64,000 nt of DNA from Microcaldota archaeon (GCA_021834785.1 JAKBRJ010000002.1:1-64000); one strand, 5' to 3'. Positions 8,853 through 18,682 are shown, counted from the stretch's first letter. The notes: generated by a model from the letters alone, not told the origin. A program made the numbers and translations.

Positions 8853-10019
8853 TTAATAATCAGCCAATTTCTTCATGTCATGCTTGTCCTTTTTCGATAT
8901 AAGCAGAGGCATGGTCAGGGACAGCACTATAGTGCCAAATATGACTATGGAATACATGCTATTGGTTATGAGCCCAGATGTGAATGCTACGCTGCCTATG
9001 GTCACTCCGACAGCGCCCCTGCTGCCTATTATGCCGGTTCCGGTAGACGCCATTATTTTTTTGAATATATGCTTTCCCAGCAGAAATGTTACCAGGCTGA
9101 ATAATCCCACAATTGCAAGCGCAACGGCCAGCATCTCCAGATACTCACCCTCTGGGAATATTGTGCTGAGCCCTGCGATGCTGAAGAACAAAGGTATAAA
9201 AAAGCTGTAATTTATCCTCTTAAATGTCCTAGATACTCTGTTGTAGAAGTGCTTGCCCATTATTGTATCATATATCAGCATGCCTGCAAAGAACGCGCCA
9301 AGCACATACGTTATTCCTATCAGCTGGAAGACCGACGCAAAGACCAATCCTGCAACTATTATGAGCCCGAACGTTATCCTCTCGCCGCTATTGCTGAGGC
9401 TCATCCTGTTGAAGAACTTCCTTATGTAGAATGCATGCTTCTTTATAAGTGAATCGATTGCAAAAAGTGCTACAAGCACCAACACCAAAGATATAATTAT
9501 CAGCATTGCGTTGCCCTTGTTGCTAAGTATGGCAAGAATGGAAAATGCTATTATATCGCTTGCTACTGTGCTGGCTATTATTATCGATCCATCCTGGTAT
9601 CTCAATAGCTTGTATTTGAGCACCAGCACCGATATTATAGAAATTGACGGTATCCCCACCGCAATTGCAGTTATCATGCTGCTTACCGCGCCAAAATGGA
9701 ACCCGTAAATGAATACCAATGCCATCATAATAGATGGCAAGGCAAACCCTGTAATCGTAAAAAGGCTATATTTCCCAACATTTTTTGTTATCAGGTCTGT
9801 TGTTACCTCTATGCCTATGAGCAATATTATGAAGAACAGCGAGATTTCTGCTATGGCACTAAGTTCAGGGTTTGGAGCTATGATTCCGAATACTGCGGGC
9901 CCAAGCATCAACCCTGCAATTATGTTGCCAACTATACCTGGGAAACCTAATCTTTCAAAAAGCTCTCCGATTATCAGCGATATTCCAAGCAATAGGAGCA
10001 GCTCGATTATTATCTGCAT
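8853..10019 (-). CDS. CPA2-type cation/proton antiporter
   Basis: Integral membrane protein of 388 residues with about 12 helices, matching the KefB/NapA (CPA2) Na+ or K+/H+ exchanger domain. The N-terminus has the family pattern GELFERLGFPGIVGNIIAGLMLGP, here LGFPGIVGNI in helix 1-2, and an acidic Asp in ASTVASDIIAF (about residue 153), in the helix that carries the ion-binding aspartates. There is no TrkA-N/RCK domain, so it is a bare exchanger. It probably regulates internal pH or ion content; the specific ion is not determined. Confidence 0.85.
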   Translation of the reverse strand: MQIIIELLLLLGISLIIGELFERLGFPGIVGNIIAGLMLGPAVFGIIAPNPELSAIAEISLFFIILLIGIEVTTDLITKNVGKYSLFTITGFALPSIMMALVFIYGFHFGAVSSMITAIAVGIPSISIISVLVLKYKLLRYQDGSIIIASTVASDIIAFSILAILSNKGNAMLIIISLVLVLVALFAIDSLIKKHAFYIRKFFNRMSLSNSGERITFGLIIVAGLVFASVFQLIGITYVLGAFFAGMLIYDTIMGKHFYNRVSRTFKRINYSFFIPLFFSIAGLSTIFPEGEYLEMLAVALAIVGLFSLVTFLLGKHIFKKIMASTGTGIIGSRGAVGVTIGSVAFTSGLITNSMYSIVIFGTIVLSLTMPLLISKKDKHDMKKLADY

Positions 10020-10067
10020 AATTAAATTCCCTCATTAATCAATAAAAAGATACACTCTTTTTCAATT

Positions 10068-10193
10068 CGCCAGGGTAGGGATTTGAACCCTAAAGCCCTT
10101 GCGGGCACCGGTTGCCTTGTTATGCATCACTGATCAGCTCTTGATGACTTAAAATCTCAAGACCGGCGCAATACCGGTTTCTGCCACCCTGGC
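10068..10193 (-). tRNA. tRNA-Ser(UGA) with anticodon-loop intron
   Basis: Acceptor stem GCCAGGG/CCCTGGC, T-stem TAGGG/CCCTA, a long variable arm (GCCC-GCAA-GGGC) and discriminator G define a serine tRNA. The anticodon stem CCGGT/ACCGG encloses CTTGAG + intron + A, giving anticodon UGA. CCA is not encoded. The spliced length is 84 nt. Confidence 0.92.
10114..10155 (-). other. Canonical 37/38 intron of tRNA-Ser
   Basis: 42-nt intron. A bulge-helix-bulge forms from CUUG pairing with CAAG, with 3-nt bulges AGA and GCA, cut after the second base of each. The intron also has an internal CATCA/TGATG helix. Confidence 0.85.
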
Positions 10194-10218
10194 ATGGCAT
10201 TCTACTATATTGCACAAT

Positions 10219-10228
10219 AATTTATAAA
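10219..10228 (-). promoter_or_regulatory. TATA box for tRNA-Ser
   Basis: CTTTTATAAA on the minus strand lies about 30 nt before the tRNA 5' end. Confidence 0.55.
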
Positions 10229-10238
10229 AGGTGTCTAG

Positions 10239-12035
10239 ATGTTTAATATATCAAATATTTTCACCCGGATTTGGGACTACCCAAAAATGGCATGCGCATC
10301 GATGCATGCGCGCACGAAACAGAATAGCAAAAACAGAGAAAAAAAGCTGATTTTCGAGTTGGGCAGCTCTAAATATGTGCTTGCCGATGCGATGAGCATA
10401 AGGTATCAGTACAACATGCATTCATTGCAATATGCCCACGAATACAAATGGAAAAGGATAACGCATCCCATATCGATATGCCCCTCGGACGAACCGAACC
10501 CCCATATGGTGATAGTTGGGATGTCAGGCAACGGCAAAAGCACTCTTATAAAATCTATGATTTATGGGATGCACGAAGCAGGCATGCCCGTGTTGGTCTT
10601 CGATGCACATAACGAGCACAGCAGTATAATAAGTTCGCTTGGCGGCAGGGCATTCGACGCCTTTTACCATTGGCTCAACATATTTGAGCCCAACGGCGAC
10701 AATCTTGAGGGGCAGATATCGGAATTGACAAACATGTTTGCGCAGGTTTACCGCCTAGGCATAGTACAGTCACGGCTGCTTCACAGCTGCATAAGGTATA
10801 CATACCGAAACAAAGGGATAGATAAAAAAAATTCCAATGGCAATACGTATCCGGATATGAAAGATTTGCTTCGTGAGATAATGGCATTCATAAATAATTC
10901 AAAGATGTCATCTGAGCGGAATGCGTTAAAGCACCTATATTCAAGGCTGAGGCCTCTGGCTGAGTTTGCATCATCGGGCGAGGGCATAAGCTTCGAAAAC
11001 ATCTTGACAAGCGCAAACTCATTCTCTCTTTCGGGCCTGGCAAGCAGAGACGCGCAGATCATATATATCGACGAACTTCTCAAGCGCATATATCGCGCCA
11101 TGCATAAAAGGGAGAAAGAAAACGGCATAGGCTTATACATAATAATAGATGAAGCGCAGTTTGTCCTGGACGGGTATGGCGGCGAATCGTCGTTGATACG
11201 CAAGATATTCGAAGAGGGGAGGAAATATGGCATCGGCGTAATAATAGCAACGCATATGGCAACCAATCTTCCAAAGCAGGTGATAGCTAATGCGGCTACA
11301 TTCATAACGTTATACTCTAGGGAGCCAACCGAGATAAATTATGTAGCCAACATACTATCCGGAAGCAGTCCTGAAAAATCCAATGCAATCAAATCGATGA
11401 TAGGTTCGTTGGGCATAAACGAATTCATATTGGCAAGCAGGGCAATAAAAGATACATACGTATGCATCGGGAAGCCTGCAAGAGATTTTAGGCCGGCTGA
11501 AAAATTTGACAAAGGCGATCAGGTTAGAGCATTAACTGCAAAGGTCAAAATTCCTGTAAGGCTCACTGACCTGAAAGGATTTTCCCAAGATGGAACTGAT
11601 GTGCCGAGCATCCTTGAATCCAGTAAAAGCACCATTGACAGGTATGTAGTGAACCGCAATGGCATTGACGAGACATGGATCATGGCGCACAACAATTCGA
11701 TAAGCATCGAGCATCAGGTAAATGTCGCAATAATGAAGGAGGAATTCATGCGCAAAGGCATAGTATCCAGGATAATAGACGACAGTACCGGCCCAGACAT
11801 AATCATAGAGGTAGGGGGCAAAAGGATAGCCGTTGAATATGAAACAGGCATGAAATCCGCAATGTCAACAAAACGCATGCTTGGCAAAAGGGCCTCAGAA
11901 TACTATATGGTATTGGTATTCGTCAATGATTTGCACGCAGGCAGATATTCGGCATATGAAAGCCAACAGGTCAAGATATTTCCGATGAGCAGGTTCAACG
12001 AAGCACTGGAAATGGTCTCATGCCAAAATGCCTGA
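10239..12035 (+). CDS. HerA/VirB4-like ATPase with nuclease-like C-terminus
   Basis: A 598-residue protein. Walker A GMSGNGKST is at 94-102 and Walker B IIIDEAQF at 301-308, followed by the ATHMATNLPKQVIANA block (337-353) typical of HerA/FtsK/VirB4-type DNA pumps. The N-terminal 85 residues are basic. After about residue 440 comes an extra region with PDIIIE (519-524) and VEYE (532-535), spaced like a PD-(D/E)xK nuclease core but with Tyr instead of Lys context, so this part is tentative. Possible roles are DNA translocation in repair, defence or a mobile element; there is no adjacent NurA. Confidence 0.75.
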   Translation: MFNISNIFTRIWDYPKMACASMHARTKQNSKNREKKLIFELGSSKYVLADAMSIRYQYNMHSLQYAHEYKWKRITHPISICPSDEPNPHMVIVGMSGNGKSTLIKSMIYGMHEAGMPVLVFDAHNEHSSIISSLGGRAFDAFYHWLNIFEPNGDNLEGQISELTNMFAQVYRLGIVQSRLLHSCIRYTYRNKGIDKKNSNGNTYPDMKDLLREIMAFINNSKMSSERNALKHLYSRLRPLAEFASSGEGISFENILTSANSFSLSGLASRDAQIIYIDELLKRIYRAMHKREKENGIGLYIIIDEAQFVLDGYGGESSLIRKIFEEGRKYGIGVIIATHMATNLPKQVIANAATFITLYSREPTEINYVANILSGSSPEKSNAIKSMIGSLGINEFILASRAIKDTYVCIGKPARDFRPAEKFDKGDQVRALTAKVKIPVRLTDLKGFSQDGTDVPSILESSKSTIDRYVVNRNGIDETWIMAHNNSISIEHQVNVAIMKEEFMRKGIVSRIIDDSTGPDIIIEVGGKRIAVEYETGMKSAMSTKRMLGKRASEYYMVLVFVNDLHAGRYSAYESQQVKIFPMSRFNEALEMVSCQNA

Positions 12036-12106
12036 AATACGCGAAGATATTTATTATTTCATTATTAATATGTTTCAAACTAATCGCCTAGCCTTTAGAG
12101 GATGTG

Positions 12107-13207
12107 ATGGAAAAAAGAGCCTACCTTTATACTGAGGACGGAATCTTGTTAGAAGGTAAAGGTTTTGGCAGTCCGAAAACCGCAAGCGGCGAACTCGTAT
12201 TTTCAACGGCAATGAACGGCTATCCCGAAAGCCTCACTGATCCTTCATACTACAGCCAGATACTAGTTCTTACAAATCCCCTGATTGGCAACTACGGCGT
12301 CCCTAAGAAAGTATCCTCGCATGGCATACTGCAGAATTTCGAGTCCGAGAAGATAATGGTGGCAGGGCTTGTCATAAGCGATCTCAACGACGCGCCAAAA
12401 TGGAACAAAAGGCTCAGTCTCGACGCATGGTTAAAGGAAAATGGCATTCCTGGCATCTACGGCATAGATACCAGGGCGCTCACGCTTTCGATAAGGGACA
12501 AGGGGGCAATAAATGGGGCCATACTTCAAAGCAGAAATGCTGCAAGACAGAGGTCCGAGGACTACGAGAAAAATAATATTGTAAAGGCAGTCTCTACGGC
12601 AAAGCCCATAATCTATAAAAATAAAGCAGGAAACGGCAAAACTGCAGCAGTAATAGATTTGGGGCTAAAGCACGGACTTCTTTCAGAGATATTCTCAAAA
12701 GGCTACTCGATATGCAGGTTGCCGTACGATTCGAAAGCCGATGAAGTGCTTTCTTACAAGCCCAGTTGCATAATCTATTCAAACGGACCCGGTAATCCCA
12801 ATGTCATAACCCGGACCATATCCACTTTTACAGAACTGTCTGAGGCCGGCATACCCGTGCTTGGGATATGCCTCGGCCATCAGGTTGCGGTATTGGCAAA
12901 TGGCGGCTCCATGCAGAAGATGAGGTTCGGCCATAGGGCTATAAATAAGCCTGTAATAGACCTCGTGTCAAAGAGGGCATACATAACTACGCACAACCAC
13001 GGATATGCTGCATATCTAAATGAAATTCCAAAAGGCTTCAAGCCATGGTTCATATCCCCTGATGACAGTGTTCTTGAAGGAATGGTGCGCAACGACGGCA
13101 ATGTGATGACGGTACAATTCCATCCTGAGGCGAAACCCGGGACGCATGACACATCATTCATATTTGATATGTTCTTCAAGAAGGTGGGCAAGCATGCAAG
13201 GCGATAA
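12107..13207 (+). CDS. carA: Carbamoyl-phosphate synthase, small (glutaminase) subunit
   Basis: Supplies ammonia from glutamine for carbamoyl phosphate synthesis. The N-terminal CPSase small-chain domain begins YLYTEDGILLEGKGFGS, with the conserved FSTAMNGYPESLTDPSY. The C-terminal class I glutamine amidotransferase has the nucleophile elbow LGICLGHQ (Cys), the THNHGYA block and FHPEAKPG (catalytic His/Glu). Length (about 366) is normal. Start choice is between GTG 12104 and ATG 12107. The 3' end overlaps carB by 14 nt. The product feeds pyrimidine or arginine synthesis. Confidence 0.96.
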   Translation: MEKRAYLYTEDGILLEGKGFGSPKTASGELVFSTAMNGYPESLTDPSYYSQILVLTNPLIGNYGVPKKVSSHGILQNFESEKIMVAGLVISDLNDAPKWNKRLSLDAWLKENGIPGIYGIDTRALTLSIRDKGAINGAILQSRNAARQRSEDYEKNNIVKAVSTAKPIIYKNKAGNGKTAAVIDLGLKHGLLSEIFSKGYSICRLPYDSKADEVLSYKPSCIIYSNGPGNPNVITRTISTFTELSEAGIPVLGICLGHQVAVLANGGSMQKMRFGHRAINKPVIDLVSKRAYITTHNHGYAAYLNEIPKGFKPWFISPDDSVLEGMVRNDGNVMTVQFHPEAKPGTHDTSFIFDMFFKKVGKHARR

Positions 13208-16200
13208 GAAACCAAGGAAAGTATTGGTGCTCGGTTCTGGCCCTATAAAGATAGCTGAAGCTGCAGAATTTGATTACAGTGGAAGCCAGGCACTGAAGGT
13301 TCTAAGGGAAGAAGGCATAAAGAGCATTTTGATAAACCCTAACGTAGCCACGTTTCAGACGAGCTATGCATCTGCTGATAGGATATATCTGCTTCCGGTC
13401 AATGCTGAGACTGCAGAAAGGGTCATAGCTTCTGAAAAGCCAGACGCCATACTGATGGGTTTCGGCGGGCAGACCGCACTAAGCTGCGGCATAGAATTAT
13501 ACGAATCAGGGGTGCTTGAAAAGCACAGCGTAAAGGTGCTGGGCACACAGGTAAAAGGCATAAAGAGCGCCCTTTCGCGCGAGGAGTTTAGGAGACTTAT
13601 GATTAAGTCGGAAATACCAGTGCCGCCCAGCGCATCCGCAAAAACCGAGAAGGAAGCGCTGGACGCTGCAAAGAAGATCGGCTATCCAGTAATGATGCGC
13701 GTAAGCTTCAATCTCGGCGGGCGTGGATCTGCAGTTGCCAGGAACCGCACTGAACTTGAGAAGGAGCTCAAAAGGGCATTTGCCAACAGCGTCATAAACG
13801 AAGTGCTGGTGGAAAAATACCTAAGCGGCTGGAAGGAGATAGAATACGAGGTCATGAGGGATGCATATGGCAATGCGGCCGTAACTGCGTGCATCGAGAA
13901 TCTTGACCCTATGGGCGTGCACACCGGCGAATCTGTCGCCATTTCGCCATCGCAAACGCTCGACAACTACGAATTCCAGGCTATGCGGACGATGGCGATA
14001 AGGGTTGCCGAGTCCATAGACCTTGTTGGCGAGTGCAATGTCCAGTTTGCCATAGACAAAAGAAGCTATAAGTTCTATGTCATAGAAACCAACCCGAGAA
14101 TGTCAAGGTCAAGCGCACTTGCAAGCAAGGCGACCGGATATCCGCTTGCATACGTAAGCGCAAAGCTTGCGCTGGGTTATGCGCTTTACGAAGTCAAAAA
14201 TCTCATATCAAAGACGACAACATCATTCTTCGAGCCTAGCCTAGATTACGTAATAGTCAAGATGCCTAGGTGGGACCTGAAGAAATTCGACGGCGTCAGC
14301 AATGCCCTGGGCACTGAAATGAAAAGCATAGGCGAAGTAATGGCCATAGGGAGAAATTTCACCGAGGCGTTTCAAAAAGCAGTAAGGATGCTGGATATCG
14401 ATGCATCGGGCATAAGTAACGGGATATACAAAAGCAGAATGCGGCACGATGAAATAATAAGCGCGTTAAGTGGGCATAAACCATATTGGTTCCTTTATGC
14501 AATGAAGGCCATAAAAGAAGGCATGAAGACCGAAGAGATTTCCAAGCATTCAGGCGTCGATATATTTTACATATCTAAGCTAAAGGAGCTGGTGGAATGC
14601 GCAAGTGCGCAAAGCCAGAGGCACAAAAAACTTTCGCCGAGCGAAGAGCATAACATGAAGCGTCTTGGCTTCACCGACTACGAACTGGGCTGCAACACCC
14701 CATTCCCGGTAATAAAACAGATAGATACGCTTGCAGGCGAATTTCCCGCGCGCGCGAACTACATGTATACGACATATGATGGCACATCCAACGACTTGAA
14801 GCCTAAATCAAGCATCCCAAACGGATTGCTTGTTATGGGCGCAGGTGTATTCCGGATTGGCGTATCCGTCGAATTCGATTGGAGCGCGATGGCCATCGCA
14901 TCATTTGCGAAGAAATACTTTGACAGGGTGGCAATGATAAACTACAATCCTGAAACCGTATCAACAGATTGGGATAATTTCAGAGAGTTGTATTTTGAAG
15001 AATTGAACGAAGAAACAGTATCAAAATTATACAAAATGGGAAAATTCTCATCAGTCGCTACATTCGCAGGGGGGCAGATAGGCAACAGCCTGTCAAGGAC
15101 GCTCGAATCAAAAGGGGTAAAATTGCTAGGCACAAGCGGTGCAAGCGTTGATATAGCTGAGGACAGGGAAAAATTTTCCATGCTGGCCGAACGCCTTGCT
15201 GTCAGGCAGCCAGAATGGATAGCTGCAAAGACAATGCCTGAAATGCGCAAATTCGCAAGCGAAGTTGGCTTCCCGGTTATGGTGCGTCCAAGCTACGTGC
15301 TGGGCGGCACATCAATGTTCATAGCTAATGATTGGGATGAACTAAAAGATTACATAAACGGCGCCGCCTTACTTTCAAAGTCTCATCCTGCAGTCATATC
15401 AAAGTTTATAAAAGGAATAGAAGCAGAAATGGACTGCGCCAGTGACGGCTCTAATGTAATCGGCATAACGATGCAGCACATAGAAGAAACCGGAGTGCAC
15501 AGCGGTGACGCAACGATACTCACCCCATTCAATGACGCATCTATGCCTTATGGCACGATGTCAGAATACGCCCTAAGATTTGCAAATGAGCTTTCGATAA
15601 AAGGCCCGTTCAATATACAGTTTGCTGTAGCTGATGGCATTCCATACATAATAGAGCTCAACCTCAGGGCGAGCAGATCAATGCCGTTCAGCAGCAAATC
15701 AGTAGGCATAAACCTGATAGAGCACGCAGTAGACGGGATATTTTCGAAATACAAAAAGAGCGGATTCTTCGAACCAAAGCACGCGTCGTATATGGTAAAA
15801 AGCCCACAGTTCGCATGGTCGCAACTCAGGGGGAGCTATCCTGCCCTAGGCCCAGATATGAGAAGCACCGGCGAAAGCGCTGCATACGGCCACACCGTAG
15901 AAGATGCGCTGCTCAAGAGCTGGCTTGGCGTACAGCCCAACCGCGTTCCCTCTGCAGGCGTCCTGATTTACGGAGAATCCAACGCCGATTCGCTTAAGCG
16001 TTCAGCACGCTTGCTTGAAAAAATCGGCATAAGCACATATACCCTTGAAACGCATCCAGTTGATGGTGCAACACGGCAGCTTACGCTGTCAGGTGCCATG
16101 GATTCAATCAACATGAAAAAAATTAATGCAATATTTACCGATGGGGCAATAAAAAGCTCAGACTATAGGCTGAGGAGGTATGCGGCAGACATGAACTTGC

Positions 16201-16319
16201 CTTTGGTGCTAAACGGAAGACTGGGCGTTGCCCTATCAAAGGCATTCAAAGCAAAGCTTTCATACGGGGAAATGTCAGAATATATACGCAAAAGTGGGAA
16301 CATGCGCCCCTCAAAATGA
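13194..16319 (+). CDS. carB: Carbamoyl-phosphate synthase, large subunit
   Basis: Makes carbamoyl phosphate from bicarbonate, ammonia and two ATP. It has two ATP-grasp halves: the first starts with VLVLGSGPIKIAEAAEFDY and contains the glycine-rich NLGGRGSA loop; the second starts with LLVMGAGVFRIGVSVEFDW and has VRPSYVLGGTSM. The family repeats MGFGGQTAL and FAGGQIGNSL are present, and a C-terminal MGS-like domain follows near residue 920. Length about 1041 against about 1070 in bacteria. The ATG at 13194 fits the family N-terminus; an upstream in-frame ATG at 13146 lies within carA. Confidence 0.96.
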   Translation: MQGDKKPRKVLVLGSGPIKIAEAAEFDYSGSQALKVLREEGIKSILINPNVATFQTSYASADRIYLLPVNAETAERVIASEKPDAILMGFGGQTALSCGIELYESGVLEKHSVKVLGTQVKGIKSALSREEFRRLMIKSEIPVPPSASAKTEKEALDAAKKIGYPVMMRVSFNLGGRGSAVARNRTELEKELKRAFANSVINEVLVEKYLSGWKEIEYEVMRDAYGNAAVTACIENLDPMGVHTGESVAISPSQTLDNYEFQAMRTMAIRVAESIDLVGECNVQFAIDKRSYKFYVIETNPRMSRSSALASKATGYPLAYVSAKLALGYALYEVKNLISKTTTSFFEPSLDYVIVKMPRWDLKKFDGVSNALGTEMKSIGEVMAIGRNFTEAFQKAVRMLDIDASGISNGIYKSRMRHDEIISALSGHKPYWFLYAMKAIKEGMKTEEISKHSGVDIFYISKLKELVECASAQSQRHKKLSPSEEHNMKRLGFTDYELGCNTPFPVIKQIDTLAGEFPARANYMYTTYDGTSNDLKPKSSIPNGLLVMGAGVFRIGVSVEFDWSAMAIASFAKKYFDRVAMINYNPETVSTDWDNFRELYFEELNEETVSKLYKMGKFSSVATFAGGQIGNSLSRTLESKGVKLLGTSGASVDIAEDREKFSMLAERLAVRQPEWIAAKTMPEMRKFASEVGFPVMVRPSYVLGGTSMFIANDWDELKDYINGAALLSKSHPAVISKFIKGIEAEMDCASDGSNVIGITMQHIEETGVHSGDATILTPFNDASMPYGTMSEYALRFANELSIKGPFNIQFAVADGIPYIIELNLRASRSMPFSSKSVGINLIEHAVDGIFSKYKKSGFFEPKHASYMVKSPQFAWSQLRGSYPALGPDMRSTGESAAYGHTVEDALLKSWLGVQPNRVPSAGVLIYGESNADSLKRSARLLEKIGISTYTLETHPVDGATRQLTLSGAMDSINMKKINAIFTDGAIKSSDYRLRRYAADMNLPLVLNGRLGVALSKAFKAKLSYGEMSEYIRKSGNMRPSK

Positions 16320-16370
16320 GCAAAAACTAAAAGTTTATATAATCTATTTTTGAAATATGGGTGTGATTAT

Positions 16371-17045
16371 TTGTCATTCATAAAGGATTTGAATTACTAC
16401 AAATCTATACTTTCACCTGGAAAATATTCATCAAAGAACTTTGATGTCGGCAGTGCGCTATCGCTTTACTACAAACTCAGCATAATGCCGATATTGCTCT
16501 CATTTTTGGTCGGGTTGCTTGTAGCACACGCCGATCCATCCGCTACGCACGCGTTTGTACCCCTGTTCTCTCTGTTTTCTATCTTCGCAGGTGCCAGCAT
16601 AGCAGTCATAGCAAGCACGCTCATAATGCTGTGGGCGATTGTGCCTATCGGGATATTCATAAACGCATTCATATACCATATGTTTGGGAAGTATTTTCTG
16701 AAAACCTTCAAATTCAAGTATGGAAAAACATTCGCAGGGGCGACGTTCGGCATATTTCCACTGCTTTTCTTGTATTGGCTTCTGTTTGTGCCCAAGCTTT
16801 CAATAGTGGTATTGCCAATAATCGGCGTATGGGAGTTCGTCGTGCTTGTTATAGCCGTGTCGTCACAGCAGAAGATAAGCAGGCTGCAATCATTCGGTGT
16901 GCTTGTTGCATCGGAATTGATAATATTAATGTTCATATTCACCATGTTTATGATAGGGTTCGCATCGCTGCTCCCTGCTGCATTGAGCAGCGCGCATGGC
17001 GTAGCATCAGGTGCTCCTATTGGTTCAGCAACATCATATCCTTGA
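16371..17045 (+). CDS. Multi-pass membrane protein, Yip1-like
   Basis: About 224 residues with five or six hydrophobic helices after an N-terminal region containing YYKSILSPGKYSS, a pattern common at the start of prokaryotic Yip1-domain proteins. The function of these proteins in archaea is unknown. The TTG at 16371 follows GGTG and sits about 33 nt after a TATA box (TTTATATAAT near 16338); the longer frame from TTG 16350 would begin before the predicted transcript. It is followed after 27 nt by a lipid head-group enzyme gene. Confidence 0.6.
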   Translation: MSFIKDLNYYKSILSPGKYSSKNFDVGSALSLYYKLSIMPILLSFLVGLLVAHADPSATHAFVPLFSLFSIFAGASIAVIASTLIMLWAIVPIGIFINAFIYHMFGKYFLKTFKFKYGKTFAGATFGIFPLLFLYWLLFVPKLSIVVLPIIGVWEFVVLVIAVSSQQKISRLQSFGVLVASELIILMFIFTMFMIGFASLLPAALSSAHGVASGAPIGSATSYP

Positions 17046-17072
17046 ATATGCAATGCATAATGGCGTTTTGAA

Positions 17073-17744
17073 ATGAGAAGTGCAGACGCTGTAACGGTAC
17101 TACGTACGGCAGCTATAATTATCATAGCCTATCTCGTGCTCCTTAAAGTAAACGCATTCCTTTTGATATTCCTTTTTGCCGCAGCCATAATATCCGATGC
17201 GCTGGACGGATTCTTCGCTGTGCGTGAAGTCAGCAGAGGTAAAGTAGGCATCATCGAGTATGCAAAGGGCGCGCTTGGAAATATAAAAATAAGAGAGCGC
17301 ATGTCTGAGTATAAGCACAGGGTTTCCAAGCTTGCGCCATCCGGAGCAAGAATCGATGTTGCAGGAGATAGGGTTACCGAATACGTGATGTGGATTCTCT
17401 TCACATTTCTACACATAGTGCCTCTTTTTGTAATTTTCATAATAGTTATAAGGCATTCCTTTGCCGATGCGCTACTTGCATCAAAAGGAACTTCGTCAAA
17501 AATGAAGTCCAGATTTGCAAAGGCAATCTATGCATCGAACATCAGCAGGTTCGGAATAAACACCTTGAAATTCCTGACGTTTTCATATCTGATGCTGATC
17601 TACATATATTCATATCCGCTGTGGATAGGATATGTGCTGATAGCCGCGCTTGTAATATACATAGTGATTAGGGGCATTGCAGAGGTATATGAAGCCACAT
17701 TCTTCAAGGCTGGGAAAACACTGCAAAAAACGAAAACTATTTAA
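17073..17744 (+). CDS. CDP-alcohol phosphatidyltransferase-like enzyme
   Basis: About 223 residues, several membrane helices. It carries the family acidic signature D42-x2-D45-G46-x2-A49 ... G91-x3-D95-x3-D99 (SDALDGFFA and GARIDVAGD), which transfers a phosphoalcohol from a CDP-linked donor, usually CDP-archaeol in archaea. Two oddities: Ala and Arg are separated by Val (AVR), and about 39 residues lie between Arg and the second Gly instead of the usual 8-9. Substrate is not predictable. It clusters with a Yip1-like and a small membrane protein. Confidence 0.75.
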   Translation: MRSADAVTVLRTAAIIIIAYLVLLKVNAFLLIFLFAAAIISDALDGFFAVREVSRGKVGIIEYAKGALGNIKIRERMSEYKHRVSKLAPSGARIDVAGDRVTEYVMWILFTFLHIVPLFVIFIIVIRHSFADALLASKGTSSKMKSRFAKAIYASNISRFGINTLKFLTFSYLMLIYIYSYPLWIGYVLIAALVIYIVIRGIAEVYEATFFKAGKTLQKTKTI

Positions 17745-17774
17745 ACAAAAAAAGCTATATCAAAATGTGATAAA

Positions 17775-18110
17775 ATGGCTAATAAACCAACAGCGGCATT
17801 TGTGCTGCTTTTGATAGGAGGTATATTCGTCCTTCTGGAAGGACTGGCATTGTCTGCCATAGGCGCTTTGGCAACATTGGTATTTGCATCTGGAATAGGC
17901 GCTTTGGCAGGCATTCTAGGCATCATTACTGGAATAGTGATGATCGTATCTGCATTAATGGTAAACACTACCGACAAGTCAAAGATAAAGACCTGGTCCA
18001 TCATAGGATTGGTAGTTTCTATCGTTAGCCTTTTGGGCGGTGGAGGAGTAATCCTGGGATTTCTGCTTGGGCTGATAGGCGCAATACTCGGCTTGACCTA
18101 TAAAGGTTAA
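17775..18110 (+). CDS. Small Gly/Ile-rich membrane protein
   Basis: About 111 residues with four hydrophobic helices and short loops; the third loop is NTTDKSKIK. The layout resembles DUF4064/DUF308-type small membrane proteins of unknown function. It is the last gene of the run before a T-rich terminator. Confidence 0.65.
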   Translation: MANKPTAAFVLLLIGGIFVLLEGLALSAIGALATLVFASGIGALAGILGIITGIVMIVSALMVNTTDKSKIKTWSIIGLVVSIVSLLGGGGVILGFLLGLIGAILGLTYKG

Positions 18111-18120
18111 ACCTGTATTG

Positions 18121-18160
18121 TATTTTCTCCTTTCTTCTCCTTCTTCTTTTTTTGTTTTTA
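18121..18160 (+). terminator. Pyrimidine-rich terminator
   Basis: About 40 nt of almost pure C/T ending in TTTTTTTGTTTTTA, immediately after the small membrane protein gene. Confidence 0.6.
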
Positions 18161-18275
18161 AATAATAACCCTAGTTTTAACTTATGCATGTGTTAAAAGT
18201 GCAAATCAGCGCAACCGCAATATATAAATATCTCATAGCTCGCTATAAGTAGAACCCCAGTTCAGATGATTGAAA

Positions 18276-18647
18276 ATGAAAGGATTAGAAGAATTTAAGG
18301 CTATGGCCACGAAGCCTCTTCTGAGGAAAGCAAGCCAGACTTGGGAAGAACCAAAATCCCCTACGCTAGATTCGGAAGAAAAGGCATTCACAGCGAATTG
18401 CGTAAATGCGCTCAAGAACGATTTTGAGATAAAGCCAAATATGCCAACTCCAGAATGCGATCACGTAAAGGCTGCTCTTTATGCATATTCTGCACTTGAT
18501 GCATGCTCTTCAAAGCAATTTGACAAGAAATCGCTTTCAGATTACGGAAGCTATATGATTTTCAGCGTAAGGGAGAAACGCATGAAAAACAAACAAACAC
18601 AGAATCTTACTGCAGCTTTGCAGGAAGAGGTCTTTGGCGTATTCTAA
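18276..18647 (+). CDS. Small hypothetical soluble protein
   Basis: About 123 residues, charged, unrecognised, with Cys at about positions 42, 60 and 77. A TATA box (ATATATAAATA near 18222) puts the transcript start near 18250, so the ATG at 18276 or the TTG at 18270 is the first codon. No membrane segment. It converges on the surface-protein gene that ends at 18683. Confidence 0.65.
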   Translation: MKGLEEFKAMATKPLLRKASQTWEEPKSPTLDSEEKAFTANCVNALKNDFEIKPNMPTPECDHVKAALYAYSALDACSSKQFDKKSLSDYGSYMIFSVREKRMKNKQTQNLTAALQEEVFGVF

Positions 18648-18680
18648 ATTAAAAAGAGAAAAAGAAAAGAAGAAGGAATT
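18648..18680 (-). terminator. T-rich terminator (minus strand)
   Basis: On the minus strand the sequence after the surface-protein stop is TTCCTTCTTCTTTTC followed by further T tracts. Confidence 0.5.
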
Positions 18681-18682
18681 AA

